A DNA stretch of 64,000 bases from Diplosphaera chodatii (lineage: Eukaryota; Chlorophyta; Trebouxiophyceae; Prasiolales; Stichococcaceae): the NCBI GenBank assembly GCA_032358165.1, contig JAALGY010000054.1:744001-808000 (forward strand). The letters run 5' to 3'. Below are positions 1 through 12,510 of this stretch, piece by piece; within the stretch, counting starts at the first letter, position 1, and every line of letters starts with the position of its first letter. Position numbers and translations under genes: made by a program. A model generated the notes under the pieces. The model saw nothing but the letters and a program-made list of their open reading frames with translations, had not been told where the DNA came from and made no database searches.

Positions 1-407
1 CATCTGGAGCCGCCAGCTGTGCGCTGCCTCGCTGGCTGTGCAGCAGATGCGCTGCTTGTGCGCTGTGCTGCCTGCTGCAGGCGTCGCCGCTGCCATGGCG
101 CCCGCTGCTGCTGCCGGCTGGGCCACGCCAGCCGTCTTCGCCGCACCTCCTGCTGCCAGTCCGAATCCAGGCTGCCGCGGCTGTCTGCCTGCTGCCACTG
201 CTCCCGCCGCTGCTGGTCCCTCCACTGCTGGGACAGCTGCTGCTGCTGCTGCTGACCGCCAGTGCCCTGCGGCAAGGCTGTATCAGCTGCCGCTTCTGAC
301 GGCTTTGTCCGCCTGCCTGCACTGGCTGCCTGCTGCCTAGCAGTGGTCGCCTGCCGCCTCATTTGCGCCCCGCTGCTGGACTTGCGACCTCGCTGGCGAT
401 GCTGGGC
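1..407 (-). CDS. Partial Gln/Arg/Ala-rich coding exon, runs off left edge
   Basis: Read on the minus strand, this stretch stays open for about 135 codons from a possible acceptor (CAG near 408) to the window edge. The product is low-complexity: runs of Gln with Arg, Ala, Ser and Trp, including a six-Gln run encoded by CAG codons at about 236-254. No domain is recognisable. Such Gln-rich stretches are common in disordered parts of green-algal regulatory proteins. The upstream exons (higher coordinates) could not be placed. The GC-rich repeat composition alone could produce a long open frame, so this is a weak call. Strand choice rests on the opposite frames giving Cys-rich or Ala-rich nonsense. 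Confidence 0.35.
236..254. repeat. CTG/CAG trinucleotide run
   Basis: A short perfect CTG run (six units and flanking bases). On the minus strand it encodes the poly-Gln tract of the candidate Gln-rich exon. Confidence 0.8.
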
Positions 408-1670
408 AGCTGCACAGCACATATAGACACATTGCACCCAAGAGACACCAAGCCTGCTGTGTCATTCACATTATACCAGACCATGCTGCCTGCCCAGACG
501 ACCATATTGCAATTCGGAGGACATGCTATTGCCAAAACATTGTGTCCCACCTGCTGTGAAGAAGCCGATGGAGAAGCTGCTGTACAATGGTCCGCGTGCC
601 AGAAGGTCAAACGGCTCACCCTGCACCACAGATGTCACATTCAAGCACATAGCGCCCAACATGGCAAGCGGACAACATGACCACATGCCAGTCGGTGCTT
701 GCAAATCTGCAGGGGCAGGCGCACCACTGGTAGGTGCAAGAGTAGGCAGCCGTTGTGCGGCATGGCTCGCCGCCGCCGCCGCCACTGCCCTTGCCCCCGG
801 TCGCAGCCCCCCTGGAGGGCAGCAGCGGAGCAACTTCAGCAGCTGCAGTCCACACAAGGCTGCTTTCAACCTGCTGCACAATCCTGAGTTGAGTCATTGT
901 CACTTGCCACGCTGCAAAGCCCAGACGGAGCCGTGGCAGGGCGCTGCAGTACTGCCATGTGCGGTGCAAAAGTGGAGGGTGCTGCAGACCGAGGGGCCGC
1001 ACCGGGTGCCAGCAGTGCAGCCAGGCGTTGCAGGCCACGGTCCGGCGGCACGCCGCTCTGCAGGCGCCCGGCGTGGGCGTGCGGTGCTGCCGAGCCGAGC
1101 GCAGCACCTGTGCGATTGGCAGGCATCGAAAAGTTGCTTTGCAAGCGCGATGGTAGCTGCGTCAGAGCAGCGTGACAGCAGATCATTAGTTCCAAAAGCA
1201 TCCTGCAGACGCACAAAAGGTCAGGCCACAGCAAGCAAGACTGGGAACACCGTGCACCTGCGGCCAGCCTCGGACACTGTGCACGGCTCCTGGTGTATGC
1301 AACGCACTGAAACCTGCTCGGCCAAGCACAGGAAAGTCTGCATTGTGGGCAGTGACCTTCTGGCTGCACACGAGAGACATCATAGGCTCCTTGCTATTCG
1401 GGGGTCGGCTTGTTGCATTTTGAGGAGGAAACCTTCCAAGACTGCGGGCAAATACCTGGCGCTGAGCTGTTGTGTGTTGCTGCAAGTACCGCCAGCGGCT
1501 CCGACTGTGATTGCACCCCCTGCATGAAGGTGCACCTGCACACAGGGTGGAGCGCTGTCACTCGCATGTAATATGCCAGGTCATCTGCATGTGGTAAGAA
1601 AAGCTGCAAATCTCAAGAGCAGCTAGGCTTACACACCACTTAGCAGTGTCTGCATCAGCACGACAGCTCA
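408..1670. other. No gene placed (intergenic, UTR or introns of the Gln-rich gene)
   Basis: Open frames exist on both strands here, the longest about 334 codons on the plus strand (523-1527). None has a recognisable domain, all are rich in Cys, Ala, His and Arg, and they overlap each other. The left part may hold upstream exons of the Gln-rich candidate gene on the minus strand. The right part is downstream of the GT34-like gene and may hold its 3' UTR. Confidence 0.5.
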
Positions 1671-3805
1671 CTACGGCAAACGCTGTGGACCTACACACCT
1701 GGATAGGCGGTAGTGGTCCAATAGTAAGGGGTTGTAGGTGGAGTTGCGCGCCAAACTGAACTGGTTGCACTTTTCTGTCTTTAGAAAGTGCGTGATGAAG
1801 GACGTCTCCGGCTTCTGGCCCCACCAGAAGCAGGCGATGCAGTATCTGGACTCGAACAGCACCTGCCATGAGACAGTGTAAACCTCAGCAGCAGCATGGG
1901 ATGGAAGTTTGCAGATCATGAAACTGCGTCAGCATCGAGTGCAGGTTATGACTGAAGTCAGCCAAGCATATTCCGAGCTGAGATGCGACATGGTGGTAAG
2001 AGACCTTGAAATTTGCACTAGACACCTGCGGCAGGTATTGCTCGGGATTGTTGTACACGAGCCACACCAGGGCTGTGCGGTCATTTCTGCCACCATACTC
2101 CTCATGATAGTGCGCAAGCCCAGCTATCATCTGCATCCATCGTCAACACCACCACATTCAGCTATGAGCGTGCTGCCACGTTTGTAACAATTCATCAGCA
2201 GGGCAACATGTTGCCTACAAAAGAACAACCACCTTGTCAATGGTACTCTGGCTGTCAAGCATGCTGCGGATCTTGCTATACAGCGTGCGTGTCCACTGGG
2301 TGTTGCGCAGCAGCAGCACGCCTGTGTCGGCCTCTGTGGCACAGGCAATCAGTGACACTGTCAGCTTTTCTCGAGCCTTTCACTACCAGATGCCCATTTG
2401 CTGAGCCTCTACTGCAGTGAGCTAGTATGTACTGCCTGGAGCGCCTTGCCTTGGCAGCATGGCAGTCCCGACTTGCAGGATCCAACTGGAAAGGTATTGT
2501 CGACAGAAGGAGCTGCTTACTGTAGCCATTGCCGGCCAGGACCTCCGACAGCGTGCCGCCCAGCACCATGTGCCGGCCCTCCGCCTCGTACTGCGCAAAC
2601 GGGAAGCTGAACGCCCGGTTTGCAAACACCGTGTCGAAGTCGGCCCACAGCAGCCAGGCGTCCTGCGGCGCCTCCGCCAGCACTTGCCGCAGCACGTCCA
2701 CCTTGTCAGCATTGCCCTGCGGTGCAGCTGCAGACGTCTGACAACACGCATGGGTGCACTGCATGTGTTACCTGCAACCACAGAAACCAGTCCCTGCAGG
2801 ATGTGTGCTCAAGAAACGTGAAGCAAGCTTCATGCGGAACTGACTACAGAAGGTGCACCTGCTCCGCGTGCAGCCAGAACTCGACGCCGTGGAGGTGGGC
2901 GTAGTCCAGCTTGTTGACGACGCTGATCCAGTTGAGGCGGTTGGCGGCGCCCGCATCGGGGCCATCGCACCTCCGCACCGTGCTGGCGATGATCAGCCGC
3001 GGCGGCGCATCATACCGCAGATACCGTTGCTCTGCAGCAGAGCAGCAAGCAGTCTGAAGCAGACTTTGATGGTGATGTGCCTGACGGTGACTCGTGTCTG
3101 ATAATTTCCACATGCTGGGTTTGCCGACCTCACAATGTGGACCTCCCGCGTGATGATGGATCCACCCCGATGCTTTGCTGATGTCTGTGTTCCAGAAACA
3201 CAGCAGCTTGCTGTGAGCTGCCCCGCCTGGGGACAGCACGGTGCACAAAGGTCGGTTGGTGTGGCCGACCTGTGCTGCGGAGGTACCCAGCCGCGAAGCT
3301 GGTGAAGGGCTCCTCGCCAGCTTGGGCATCCGGTGGCAGCCCCGGAGCGAGCGTCGCCCGCAGTATCAGGCACTTGCGCGGCGGCACCTCACGCTGCGAT
3401 TGCCGGTCCCAACAGCTGCGCTCCTCCTCCTTGCACCAGAACCAGGCGTTGCACCGCTGATGCTCCCTACGGACATGCATGACCATGTGTGCATTCCAGC
3501 TCTCTGGCCATAGAAGTTGGCTGCTCAGCACTCAATCGTACAGTCGAAATGCGCACAAGTGTGTCACGGATCGGGCACTAAACAAAACTGACATGCCTGC
3601 ATGTTGCGGCGCAGTCCTCGGCGGCATCCAGCGGCCTTTGCGTCTGTCCAAGCGCATCGATTCTTTGCAGTGGAACGCGGTGCTCGTCACACGGCTGCTC
3701 GGTGCCCAGAGCTTGTACGTGGATGCGCTTGGTCAAGGCAATGAGCAGCAGCAACGCTAGCGTGACCAGATACACTCCGCCGCAGCGCATTGGGACGTGC
3801 AGCAT
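1671..3805 (-). CDS. GT34-like glycosyltransferase (GMA12/MNN10 type), type II membrane protein
   Basis: Predicted Golgi glycosyltransferase. Exons on the minus strand: start exon from 3805; about 3270-3500; 2859-3031; 2521-2737 (or start at 2716); 2233-2333; 2026-2130; 1671-1862. The N-terminus has a signal anchor (GGVYLVTLALLLLIALTKR). A Cys/Trp-rich stretch (CNAWFWCKEEERSCW) follows. The catalytic part contains LIIASTV, WISVVNKLDYAHLHG, the DxD-type metal site WLLWADFDTVF (near 2640), then DTGVLLLRNTQW, which matches the family's 'N-T/S-G-x-x-L-x-R-N' block, and THF near the C-terminus. GT34 includes alpha-galactosyl and alpha-xylosyl transferases acting on galactomannan or xyloglucan, and yeast mannosyltransferases; the acceptor cannot be told here. 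The first exon junction is uncertain (several donors). It sits beside glycoside hydrolases and other putative transferases. Confidence 0.75.
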
Positions 3806-4040
3806 GTGGTGCTACATAGCTACACAGGCATAACCCGAGTGCGCATCAGCATAACACTGGTGCACTGCCTGTAGGGCAATGACGATGATGAATGAGACAA
3901 TGTCCGGACAACCGCAAGTTGACATTGGCAGCATGAGCTGGAGATCCTGCCACCACTTCAAGATCTTGCGTGCACATTGCGAAGACAACTGAAACTTGCC
4001 TTCAGCACATCACGCAGCGAGCTACCATTGCAGCTGCACC

Positions 4041-6641
4041 ATGACGTCGATCGCTGCGCGATCCTGCAGTCATCTGTCTGCATCCACCAGTGGCGCAGCG
4101 CCAGCTCAATGCCACGCTCGCAGTGCGCCGCAGCATGAGCAGCGGCTGCGGCGAAGGCGATCCCGGGAAGCTGGATCATCCAAGCCCATGTTCAGAGCTC
4201 AGGTAGTTGTCACGGCTTTGGTTCATGGTGACTATGCCAAAAATTGCCATGTGCATGCATCGTGCGGCCTCAACATGATAACATGCAGATGCCAACCAAC
4301 CATAGGGACCGGTGAGATGCCAAGCATCATCTGAGGACGGCAACGGGGCAGCAACGACAGAGGCAGCAGCTGCGCACGCCATCCCGCAGAAGCTCAATGC
4401 GACACCCATGCAGCGCGAGGTGCGGAAGGGTGGTGCCGGGAGTCTTGTTTGTTTGCATCCGCCAACACAGGCTGTAGTGACAGATCATGAACTTATGGTA
4501 CCTGCAGGTGCGCAAGCACTTCTACGAAGACGCAGTCACGGCAATGCAAGCAGCGCTCAGCGCAGGCCGCTCACGAATACGACTCCGCTGTATCATCCCG
4601 GAGCTGAACGTCGAAACAGATGGTGAAAATGGCTTGGCATCCGCTTCAAAACAGGAGGTCCTTCAACTGAGAAATCTTAGAGCTATCTGTTATGCCATGA
4701 TGGTGCCCAGTTAGATGAGGTGCACAAGTCACGACTGACAGTAGCCGATGCCTGCAGTCTACAGAGTGGGCACGCTGCTTGAGATGGTACGGGACATGGC
4801 GACCGCGCTGGCGCTGGACGGCAAGCGTGTCAAGGTGTGCGTGCAGGGTGCGATGGGGCAGGGCGTCTTCCAGGTGGGTGCACCCCATGGACATGCGACC
4901 AACAGACTCGCCAAGTTGCATCAGTCTGTAGCGTCGGCATGGACATCCTGCTGATCTCGACCGAACAAGCAGATGAATTGCTGGAAACGTATGACAGCCT
5001 GAGTTACACCTGCTCACTCTGTACAATCAGCGGCATAGGGTCGATGTGGTTGCATGTACACAGGGGCTGCCGCTGTCGCTGAACGGCGTGAAGCGCATCA
5101 TGACTAGCATGGACTGGGGGGACGCTGAGGGCTTCGTCAGCATTGGTGCGGTGGGCGCCGAGGAGGTAAGCCGCTCGGCCTCTCGGATGCAAACGAACCG
5201 TACAGTGCTGCTCGTTTGGGCATGTACACAGCAGATCATCGAGAAAGGGCTGCATTGAAGAGTGCAGTAGTGCTGACACACACTTGCCAATGTGCGAGCA
5301 CCACACCTGCAGGTGGATGACAGCGACTACTACATCTTGGTGGTGCGCACTGAAGAGTCACACAGCAGACAGTGCCAAGACATCTGCGGAACAGCGTTTT
5401 TGCGAATGCATTGGCACCTGCTTACCACCTACGCCTCCAGCTGCCCAGTCACTGCTGCTGCAGGCACCCCAGAACGTGGTCGGCAACACCATCATGACAT
5501 CCCTTGGCGAGCATGTGAGCGCTCCTGATGTGTTTCCAGGCGGCGCTGGTGGAAGTTCCCTTCACCTGCTGTCAAGTTTTCACAGCGAAAGTGCATCATC
5601 ACTTGTTGGCTCCAGGTCGCGGCTGCTGAGGCCAAGGGCAAGGCAGTGGTGCTCGTGAACCCTGTCCTGAAGGACCTCCCTTCACACAGCGGCATCATGG
5701 GCGTCAGGTGTGTTGCATCACCTTCCGGTATTGTTCTGGTGCATCTGCACTGCTGCAGCTTGGGGTGCTTTGTCCATGTCAGGCCCACGATTCTGCACAC
5801 CATTCTGACTTCGGTCCACGCACCAGAAGGAAATGCGTACCATCGCAGGGGCCGTGCGGAGCGAATGGCATTCGCAGACTCGTTTGATGTGGTGCGGCTG
5901 CGCCTGGCCAGAGTGCACTGCACCTGTCCACTCGGAACAGCAATTGCCAGGCTGCAGGCCGGGTGCCTGCATGCAGGCAGCAACTGCCTCAAATAGCACA
6001 GCCTGCAACATCCGAGGGTTGGACACTCGACCAAAGCGTGCATTTACTGGCATCTGGTGCAGGCGTACCACTTCCGCCTCCTGTTCCTTCCAGGGAGCTG
6101 GTACCCCATCATGGTCAGACCATCACCTCAGTGCTTGCATAGCAGCACTCTGCCCTTGACCGTGTGTCAAACTCATTCGCTGACAACCCTGCTGCAGACT
6201 CACCCACATGGTTGCGCTCACAGGGTGCTTTGCGGTATGTATATGGGCAGCAGTGGGAGGTGCGCACCTGGTGCCCAAACACCTTGAACAGATGACCTTC
6301 GCCCCATTTGAACCTTGAAACCAGCCAGCACCTTTCCTGGCATTTGGCAGTGAGTCTTGGGCAAGAAATCAGAAGAGATTATCTGGCTGCAGGTGTTCAA
6401 GCGCACCGATACAGGCAGAAGGCAGGAGGAGTACCAGCTTGTGGGCAGCTTCGACCACGAGCCCAGTAAGTGCCACGCCATCAAGCGCTGCCTTCACATC
6501 TGCAAGAGGGGTTTCAACATCTGGGCCGGCGATCAAATGTGACTATCGTCTGAACTCTGCCTGCATCATACAGGTGGCGCTGAAATCACCCGCTGCTTTG
6601 AGCCGAAGCGTCAGCCCAGGAAGCCGGGGCAGTGGTGGTGA
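4041..6641 (+). CDS. DUF1995 protein, LPA3-like, probably plastid
   Basis: Thirteen exons: 4041-4202, 4306-4419, 4508-4622, 4758-4873, 5064-5165, 5313-5342, 5464-5514, 5616-5707, 5849-5888, 6063-6113, 6224-6259, 6393-6465, 6574-6641. All join in frame to 349 residues. The first exon is Ser/Ala/Arg-rich without acidic residues, as in a chloroplast transit peptide. The rest follows the DUF1995 pattern block by block: PELNVETDVYRVGTLLEMVR, VCVQGAMGQG, PLSLNGVKRIM, DDSDYYILVAPQNVVGN, LVNPVLKDLP, GRAERMAFADSF, YHFRLLFLPGSWYPIM and EEYQLVGSFDHEP. Arabidopsis LPA3, which helps photosystem II assembly (CP43), has this domain; cyanobacteria carry it too. The function here is inferred from the family. 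The acceptor of exon 2 is the least certain junction. Confidence 0.88.
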
Positions 6642-7629
6642 TGCAGGCTGGTCAATGCAAGACCACAGATGTTCACCAATTCTTTGTGCACTGCAATTGC
6701 ATGTGGTTTGTGAGGTAGATGGAGTTTGATCTAATGTGTGGTTGGAATAGTTGTTCTCAAGGTGGCATCTCAAAGGTCAAATCACCAGACGGTATGACGA
6801 CTCCTGCAAATACCTCAGCATAGCAGTACTGCATCAACAACACTCAACATCATGCACCAGGTGGATAGACACTGCCGCATTCCTACCATTTTGAGGGAGG
6901 GAATGCTAGCTGCCTGCATGCAATGTGACTGCCCACTGTCCAATCAGCAACACGAAGGCAAAAGCACATTTCTGAGGGAAACCAATTCGCCCTGCCTGAG
7001 GGGAGAAAGATGACCTGCGCTGTTCCAAAAATTGCCGCCCCAGCACTAAGTTCCTGTTCTGTTTCGCCTGTGGCTCAAACCCCTCTCCTGATCCCATGTG
7101 CCGCCAATCTTCGTCCTTTGCAACACCATCCCAGAGCCCTTGCCGCAGGCGAACGCCAAGTAGCGGTGTGGCAACAATTGTTGACTCTGTGATTGCTGCA
7201 CAGATGCTGCACAGCGTTCCCGCTGCATGTGTGCCGCACATCAGTTCAGCACACTGAGCTGTGCTGCCGGGCCCCCCGGCGTTACTGTTTGTGCCTTAGC
7301 CACCCTCCCACACCGCGTCGGACCCAGCAGCTGACGTTATTGCAGCGCCAAGAGCCGCCTCCGGTCCAAGTTGTTCTGAGGCTTTTCAAGCCGCACGGTC
7401 TGATCGGCCCGAATGCCAGACTTGAACTTCGACTTTCTGACACGGGTTGGCGCCAGGAAGGCATGGCCATCCTCCTGCGCCTGCTCCTCAGAAGAACATC
7501 ACAAATGAGATAGGGTTTCATGTGATGCTGCACAATGTGTCGACAGCTGGGATGTCAGGGCCAGACAGTGCTCATGGTCGCTGCCCACTGACATCATGGT
7601 CAATCATGCACAAACGCCATGCTACAGCT
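6642..7629. other. Convergent intergenic region, no gene placed
   Basis: Lies between the 3' ends of the DUF1995 gene and the GH-A-like gene. On the minus strand, 7400-7490 holds an acceptor-like site followed by a short basic open frame that could be an alternative last exon of the GH-A-like gene (donor at about 7680), but nothing decides between this and simple read-through to the stop at 7630. Confidence 0.5.
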
Positions 7630-10600
7630 TCAGGTGCCATGCAATGTAGTATGACCAGGTGGGGCAAGGTTGGGAAAGCGACCCGCCTTCTTGTTGTGCT
7701 TGGCAATAATGTCAGCGACGACAGGGTCCAAGTAGGAGCCCTCGCTCGAGGTGGACTCTGGGTAAATAGCCAGCACATCCCAGCTGCCAGTGGACCACAG
7801 ATAGCAGCCGTCTACCCTGTATCGCCACCGCTGCAGATCATGGAGCACCGATGTCAGGTTATCCGGGTGACTACAGTGTTGTGCAAGTATAGCATCAATT
7901 GATTGCTGACGGCACACAGGCAGCTGTACAGCCAACGCAAGCATCTGCAGTGTCATAGTCTGGAAAGATCCTTGGCGCAGGGCCTGGAACACACAGTTGT
8001 AGCCGATAATGCCAATTTACATCAGCAGAAGTGAGGTTGACCCAACCTGTAGAGCATCGCCACGTGCAGCAGGGAGACAAGAGGGACACCATGCACACCT
8101 GGTCGGTGAGGTACGCGGCTGTCTGGTTGTAAAAGTACCAGAGGTACTCCCGTGGCGGCGGCGGCTGCTTGGCGTTCAGCTGCCATGGGTCCATCTCGGC
8201 GCGGTACGGCCCCCAGATCCCGAAGAATGGGTAGTGCGCCGCCTGGGATGCTGTCTGCACAGGAAGGGTGGAGCATGCTGCAGAATATGTGAATGTCAGT
8301 CGCATGAACATGCTCTGTGCAGACTACAGATCACATATGCGATGGCATGTGCCGAAGAAAATGCAGCATAAGCGTTGCAAGTGCACGAGATGAATGTGCA
8401 GGGCCCACCTCCGCAATGCAGTTGCCGCTCTGGCAGGTGCCGCCGCCGACCCCGTACTCTGTCCAGTGAATCTCCTTGCCCTTTGTCAACGCAAGCTGTG
8501 CATATAAAATATGCATTGTGAGCATCCTGACATCAGACATGTAGGCATGTCTCTCTCATCACAGCCAAGAGCAGCTGCTCAAGACTGCGTCCTTTCAGCT
8601 GCCAGGCAGTTGCTGAGCCATGTCGTGGATGTAGTAATCTTACCAGCTCCAGGTTGACGCCAAAGTACTTGAGCTCGCGGGCAAACTGCCACAGGCCATT
8701 CTCCAGGTCCGACTGCCGGAATCTGGGCGACAGGCTGCGATTAGCACACCAACCCTCAGCAGCTATGCATGTACCAGTGATCAATCTGAGGCAGACCACT
8801 AGAACTAGAGAGCCTAAACAAGCATCGCAGAAGGTTGTCGAGTGGTTGAATGCGGACAGTGCACCTGGGGTAACTGCTCATGCCAATGAACTCTGTGGCA
8901 TCAAAAACGCGCTTGATGCCTGGGAGGTCGAACTGATGAATGACCTGCAACGTCAAATGCACAGGAGTAGGGATGGGTTTTCAAACAGTTCCGGGCTGCT
9001 GCAGATGCATCTGAGAGGTAGGCGCACATGTCAGACGAACATACAGGTGCGTACATGCGATCTGCATGTAAGTTTTACCTTGGCCAGCGAGGACTCGAAG
9101 TCGGGGTGTATGGCGTCCTCCGTGATGCAGGCGCACAGCTTGTTGTAGTTCATCTGCAGGCCGATCTTGACGTTGGCCGCCCAGCTGTCGGGCCGCCCCG
9201 CCAGCAGCCGCTGCCGCATCACATCCATCAGCTCCACGTACTGCTCCGGGTAGTACATCACCGTGGCGCTCATCTCGCCCTGGAGGCTGAACCACACCTG
9301 CGCAGGATTGCGAGTGTTCGGAATAGCTACTTAGGGTAACATATGATCCTCAATCAAGGGATGTCATACGTGTATGAGACGCCTGCATGCTACTCAGATG
9401 TCTCGCAAGCCACTGGGCAAGCAGGAGCAGCTCAGGTTGTTGCTCGTCGAGAACTTCCATCACTGCGCACCGCAATGCTGTCACTTGAGGTGTAGGAGAC
9501 CGCACATGGGGCGCAGGTGTGGACAGTTCACAAGGCGCTGTGCTCACCGCTGTCTGCTTCGTCATGGCGCCGCGCAGCGCATTGACGAGCGGGTCCAGCA
9601 TGATGTCCACATACGACCAGTCTCCATACTTCTTGAACGGGTCGAAGCGCAGGCCATTGCGCCAGCCGCCCAGGCCGCACCTGCACACAGTGCGCTACAT
9701 CTGAGTGCATTGCGGCAAGTGACTCACAGCGCTGGTCATTGCTGCACATCTCTCCAATCTGCGAGTATGCTGAAGGCAGACGAATGCAGTCGCACCCTCA
9801 GCATCAGCATCAGCTCTCAACTAGTAACCGACAGGGCACCAGATACTTCATAGGCTTGGCGCCCGGATCAGCATCGTACCCGTCGTCCAGGCGCGGTGAC
9901 ACGGCAATGCTGAGCCCCGCATCGACAGCTGCCTTGAAGCACACGCCCATCGCGTGCTGGAAGTTCTGGATGTCCTCCTTTGTGGCTGGCGGGCACACCT
10001 GTAGATGCCCACGATGACGACTTTGATGGCCTGCTTCCAGGGGTCTGCTCAGCTACAGTGGCCAGGGTGGATGCACTGCGCTAAAAGATGAGGGTGCTCA
10101 CAGGCAGCACCTTCCACATGAGCATCAGCCCAGCAGTGCCGACGAAACCCCGTACACTGGAAGCAAGGTGGCGCACCCTGTAGCGGTTGGAGTGCTGTGT
10201 GGCCTGCCAGTTGGTGGGCCGCGCATCGGCCTCGTCCGCTGCCTTGGATGCGCCGGCGCCCAGGAAGAAGCCCGTCACGATGTGCCGCACATTGGCCTGC
10301 ACCATCACGCTGGTAACAGCATCAGCATCAACCTTCGTGCATGGGGAACGGGTCACTGTCCGTTTCGCTGCCACATATGCAGCTGCGCCGCCGACACGAT
10401 CCATGCCGAGGTCCAGCAGGCATGCGTATTATTGGCGTCGCCCTAAGGCTGTTGCACACAGAGAACAGCCCTCGGCCAGGGATGCCAAATGGCGATTGCC
10501 ACACAATGCGGCGCTACAGATGCGGCACCTGCTTGGGCGCGCGGTGATACTGCTGGTTGAAGCAGAAGTACTCCACCTCCCGCTGGTCGTCAAAGTACTC

Positions 10601-11379
10601 CTCCGCATCCACCTGCAGCGCACCAAGCGCTGCCCAGCTCACAACCATACGCACACAGCAGGCTGGTGTGCCCCAAAACAGCCTGGGACGGTGAGTGGCG
10701 TGTCCAGCTACATGTTGTCACATCCCCCGCATATGTCTCCGACCATATATTTGTCAGCCAGGCCGGCCTTCACCGAAGGATCATGGCCAGACGGCCTGGG
10801 TGCGGAAAGGTGACATGCGTCTAACTGTCAGACTACCTTGGTGTGCTCGAAGAAGCCCTCCTCGTGCTTGGACACCCAGAACAGGGTGGGCAGGAACATG
10901 GTGCGGGTGTTGAGGCCCAGCTCCGCGGTGCGCGCCACCATGTCGGTGCAGCGGGACCCGCCGTCCTCCCGCAGCTCGTAGTCCCACGGCCCGAAGATGG
11001 ACACCGCGGAATTGATCTCCGTGGCCGCCGCCAGCCGCGGGGCCGGCAGCCAGGGCACCCAGGCCGGCGCCAGCAGCGCCGCCAACACCAGCAGCGCTGC
11101 TAGTGGCGGCTGGTGGAGGAGCGATGTTAGGGCTGGCCTGCGTCTGCCTGGCTTGCGGTAGCACTGCCGCTGCCGCTGCCGTTGCTGAGAGTGCTGCTGC
11201 AGCTCCTGCGCCTGAGCGCATGCCTGCTGACACTGCTGTGGTTCCCACGGCTGAGATGTGCCGCTCGCAGTGTGAGCATCGGTGCTCCGTGGTCGGCAGC
11301 TGTCATGCTGCACGGCCGTGCTGTTGGTACTGCAGGTGTCGCCAGCTGTGGCAGTTCTGCCCCTGCACTCGGGCGGCAT
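7630..11379 (-). CDS. Clan GH-A-like TIM-barrel glycoside hydrolase, membrane anchored, family unassigned
   Basis: Eleven exons: 10837-11379, 10529-10612, 10177-10296, 9829-9998, 9548-9680, 9079-9297, 8865-8944, 8644-8722, 8409-8495, 8099-8254, 7630-7830, giving about 623 residues. A Gln-rich cytosolic N-terminus is followed by a hydrophobic anchor (PLAALLVLAALLAPAW). The remainder alternates strand-like and helix-like blocks as in a (beta/alpha)8 barrel: RHIVTGFFLG, LSIAVSPRLDDGYD, VWFSLQGEMSATV, ATEFIGMSSYPR, KEIHWTEYGVGGG, YLWYFYNQTAAYLTDQ. Glu358 in QGEM (end of beta-4) and Glu489 in WTEYG (end of beta-7) are in the positions of the acid/base and nucleophile of clan GH-A. The layout is reminiscent of GH113 or GH53, but I cannot assign a family. 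The substrate is unknown; the neighbours suggest a mannan-type polymer. Confidence 0.72.
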
Positions 11380-12510
11380 TGCCCGCCGCCAGCGTCCGCT
11401 CGAAGCGGCAGACGACTATGCCGCCCGGCCTCTGCCAAGGCGCGACGGATCTGCACAGGAGGGCCGTGTGTGAGGCTGTGATCTCTGCCAACTTGACGCT
11501 TTGGACTGCGCATCAGGAATGGATGGCCAGGGCGGAGCACAATGCTGGTGTGCACTTGACCCCACTAAGCTAGCAGTCCAAGGCACAGGGGCCAAAGTCG
11601 CCGCTGCCTGGCGCTGTGCCCCTCTGAGCGCAGCTGACGACACATCGCATTGGAGTGCTGATGTGCAGACCCACTGCATGCAGGGTGCAGGCGCGACAGC
11701 TGCGCCGTCACAATGACGCATGATGCTGAGATGGTGCCGGACCGTACTTGGGCTGCACGGTCGATCAGCATCGTAGAGCAACCAGATGCTGCGCGCGGCA
11801 AGCATACAACATCTGCGCTCAAGCACAACAGGCACCCACACCGACACAGATCCTGTAATTCTCATGTGCCGGGATGCGTAGGCCAGCGGACGCTGGGAGG
11901 GGAAGCGCTGCAATAGCATCGATGTGCATGTCGTAGCCATTTGCGCATTGCGGCACTGCCGGACCGGACGGGGTGCTGCACACCTTTGAAGGCCCGACGG
12001 CAGCGACAGGCCCCGTTATCAATGATGAGGCGCGCAGCGGGTGCAGTTCTCCAGCAACCACCAGTGCTATGCTGACAATCGTGTCACACAGCACTGTTGT
12101 CGCGCTGCGGGGTGCACCAAAGCTGCGCTTTATTCAACGCCACAAACAGCCGACTCTCCTCTGGAGCTCGTATCAAAGCTGTGCAGCAACTTCAGCGGGG
12201 GAATCACACTCCAAGGCACCACCTGAATGAGGTTTACACTGGCGCTTCCTACAGTCACATAGCGGCGCAATCGCAGAGTGGCGAGGCAGTTGTTGGAGGT
12301 AGGTTGGCACGTGACATCTCATGATCGGTCAGGCTGTGCCTGTCTCGTTGTTGCGTTTCATGCGCTGAGTTTCCGCGAAGCAGAGGCAGCAGTGTGTGCG
12401 ACGTTACTATCACTCTCCACTTCACGATACGACGCTCGTTTGGCCGGCACCGTGGGTCATACAGTTTGCCTCGTGGGTGGGCTGGGCTGACTAACCCATC
12501 AGTTGCCAAA
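11380..12510. other. Intergenic stretch between two minus-strand genes
   Basis: This contains the upstream region of the GH-A-like gene and the 3' flank of the GH5 pseudoenzyme gene. Open frames on both strands (longest about 170 codons) lack domains, overlap one another and look like composition effects. No gene is supported. Confidence 0.5.

Noticed and set aside
523..1527. A 334-codon open frame on the plus strand
   Set aside because: No domain, Cys/His/Arg-rich composition, overlaps equally plausible frames on the other strand, and no exon-like conservation; probably a composition effect.
9350..9547. A possible extra exon in the GH-A-like gene (EVLDEQQPELLLLAQWLARH)
   Set aside because: Exons 5 and 6 join in phase without it, placing a barrel helix directly before the QGEM strand as expected; including it would add an unusual insertion.
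9999..10060. A strand-like peptide (AIKVVIVGIY) just before exon 4 of the GH-A-like gene
   Set aside because: Attractive as a barrel strand, but it is out of frame with the following exon and no pair of splice sites fixes this.
10187..10813. A 208-codon plus-strand frame
   Set aside because: It runs antisense through exons 2 and 3 of the GH-A-like gene, whose exons splice in phase and give a coherent barrel protein.
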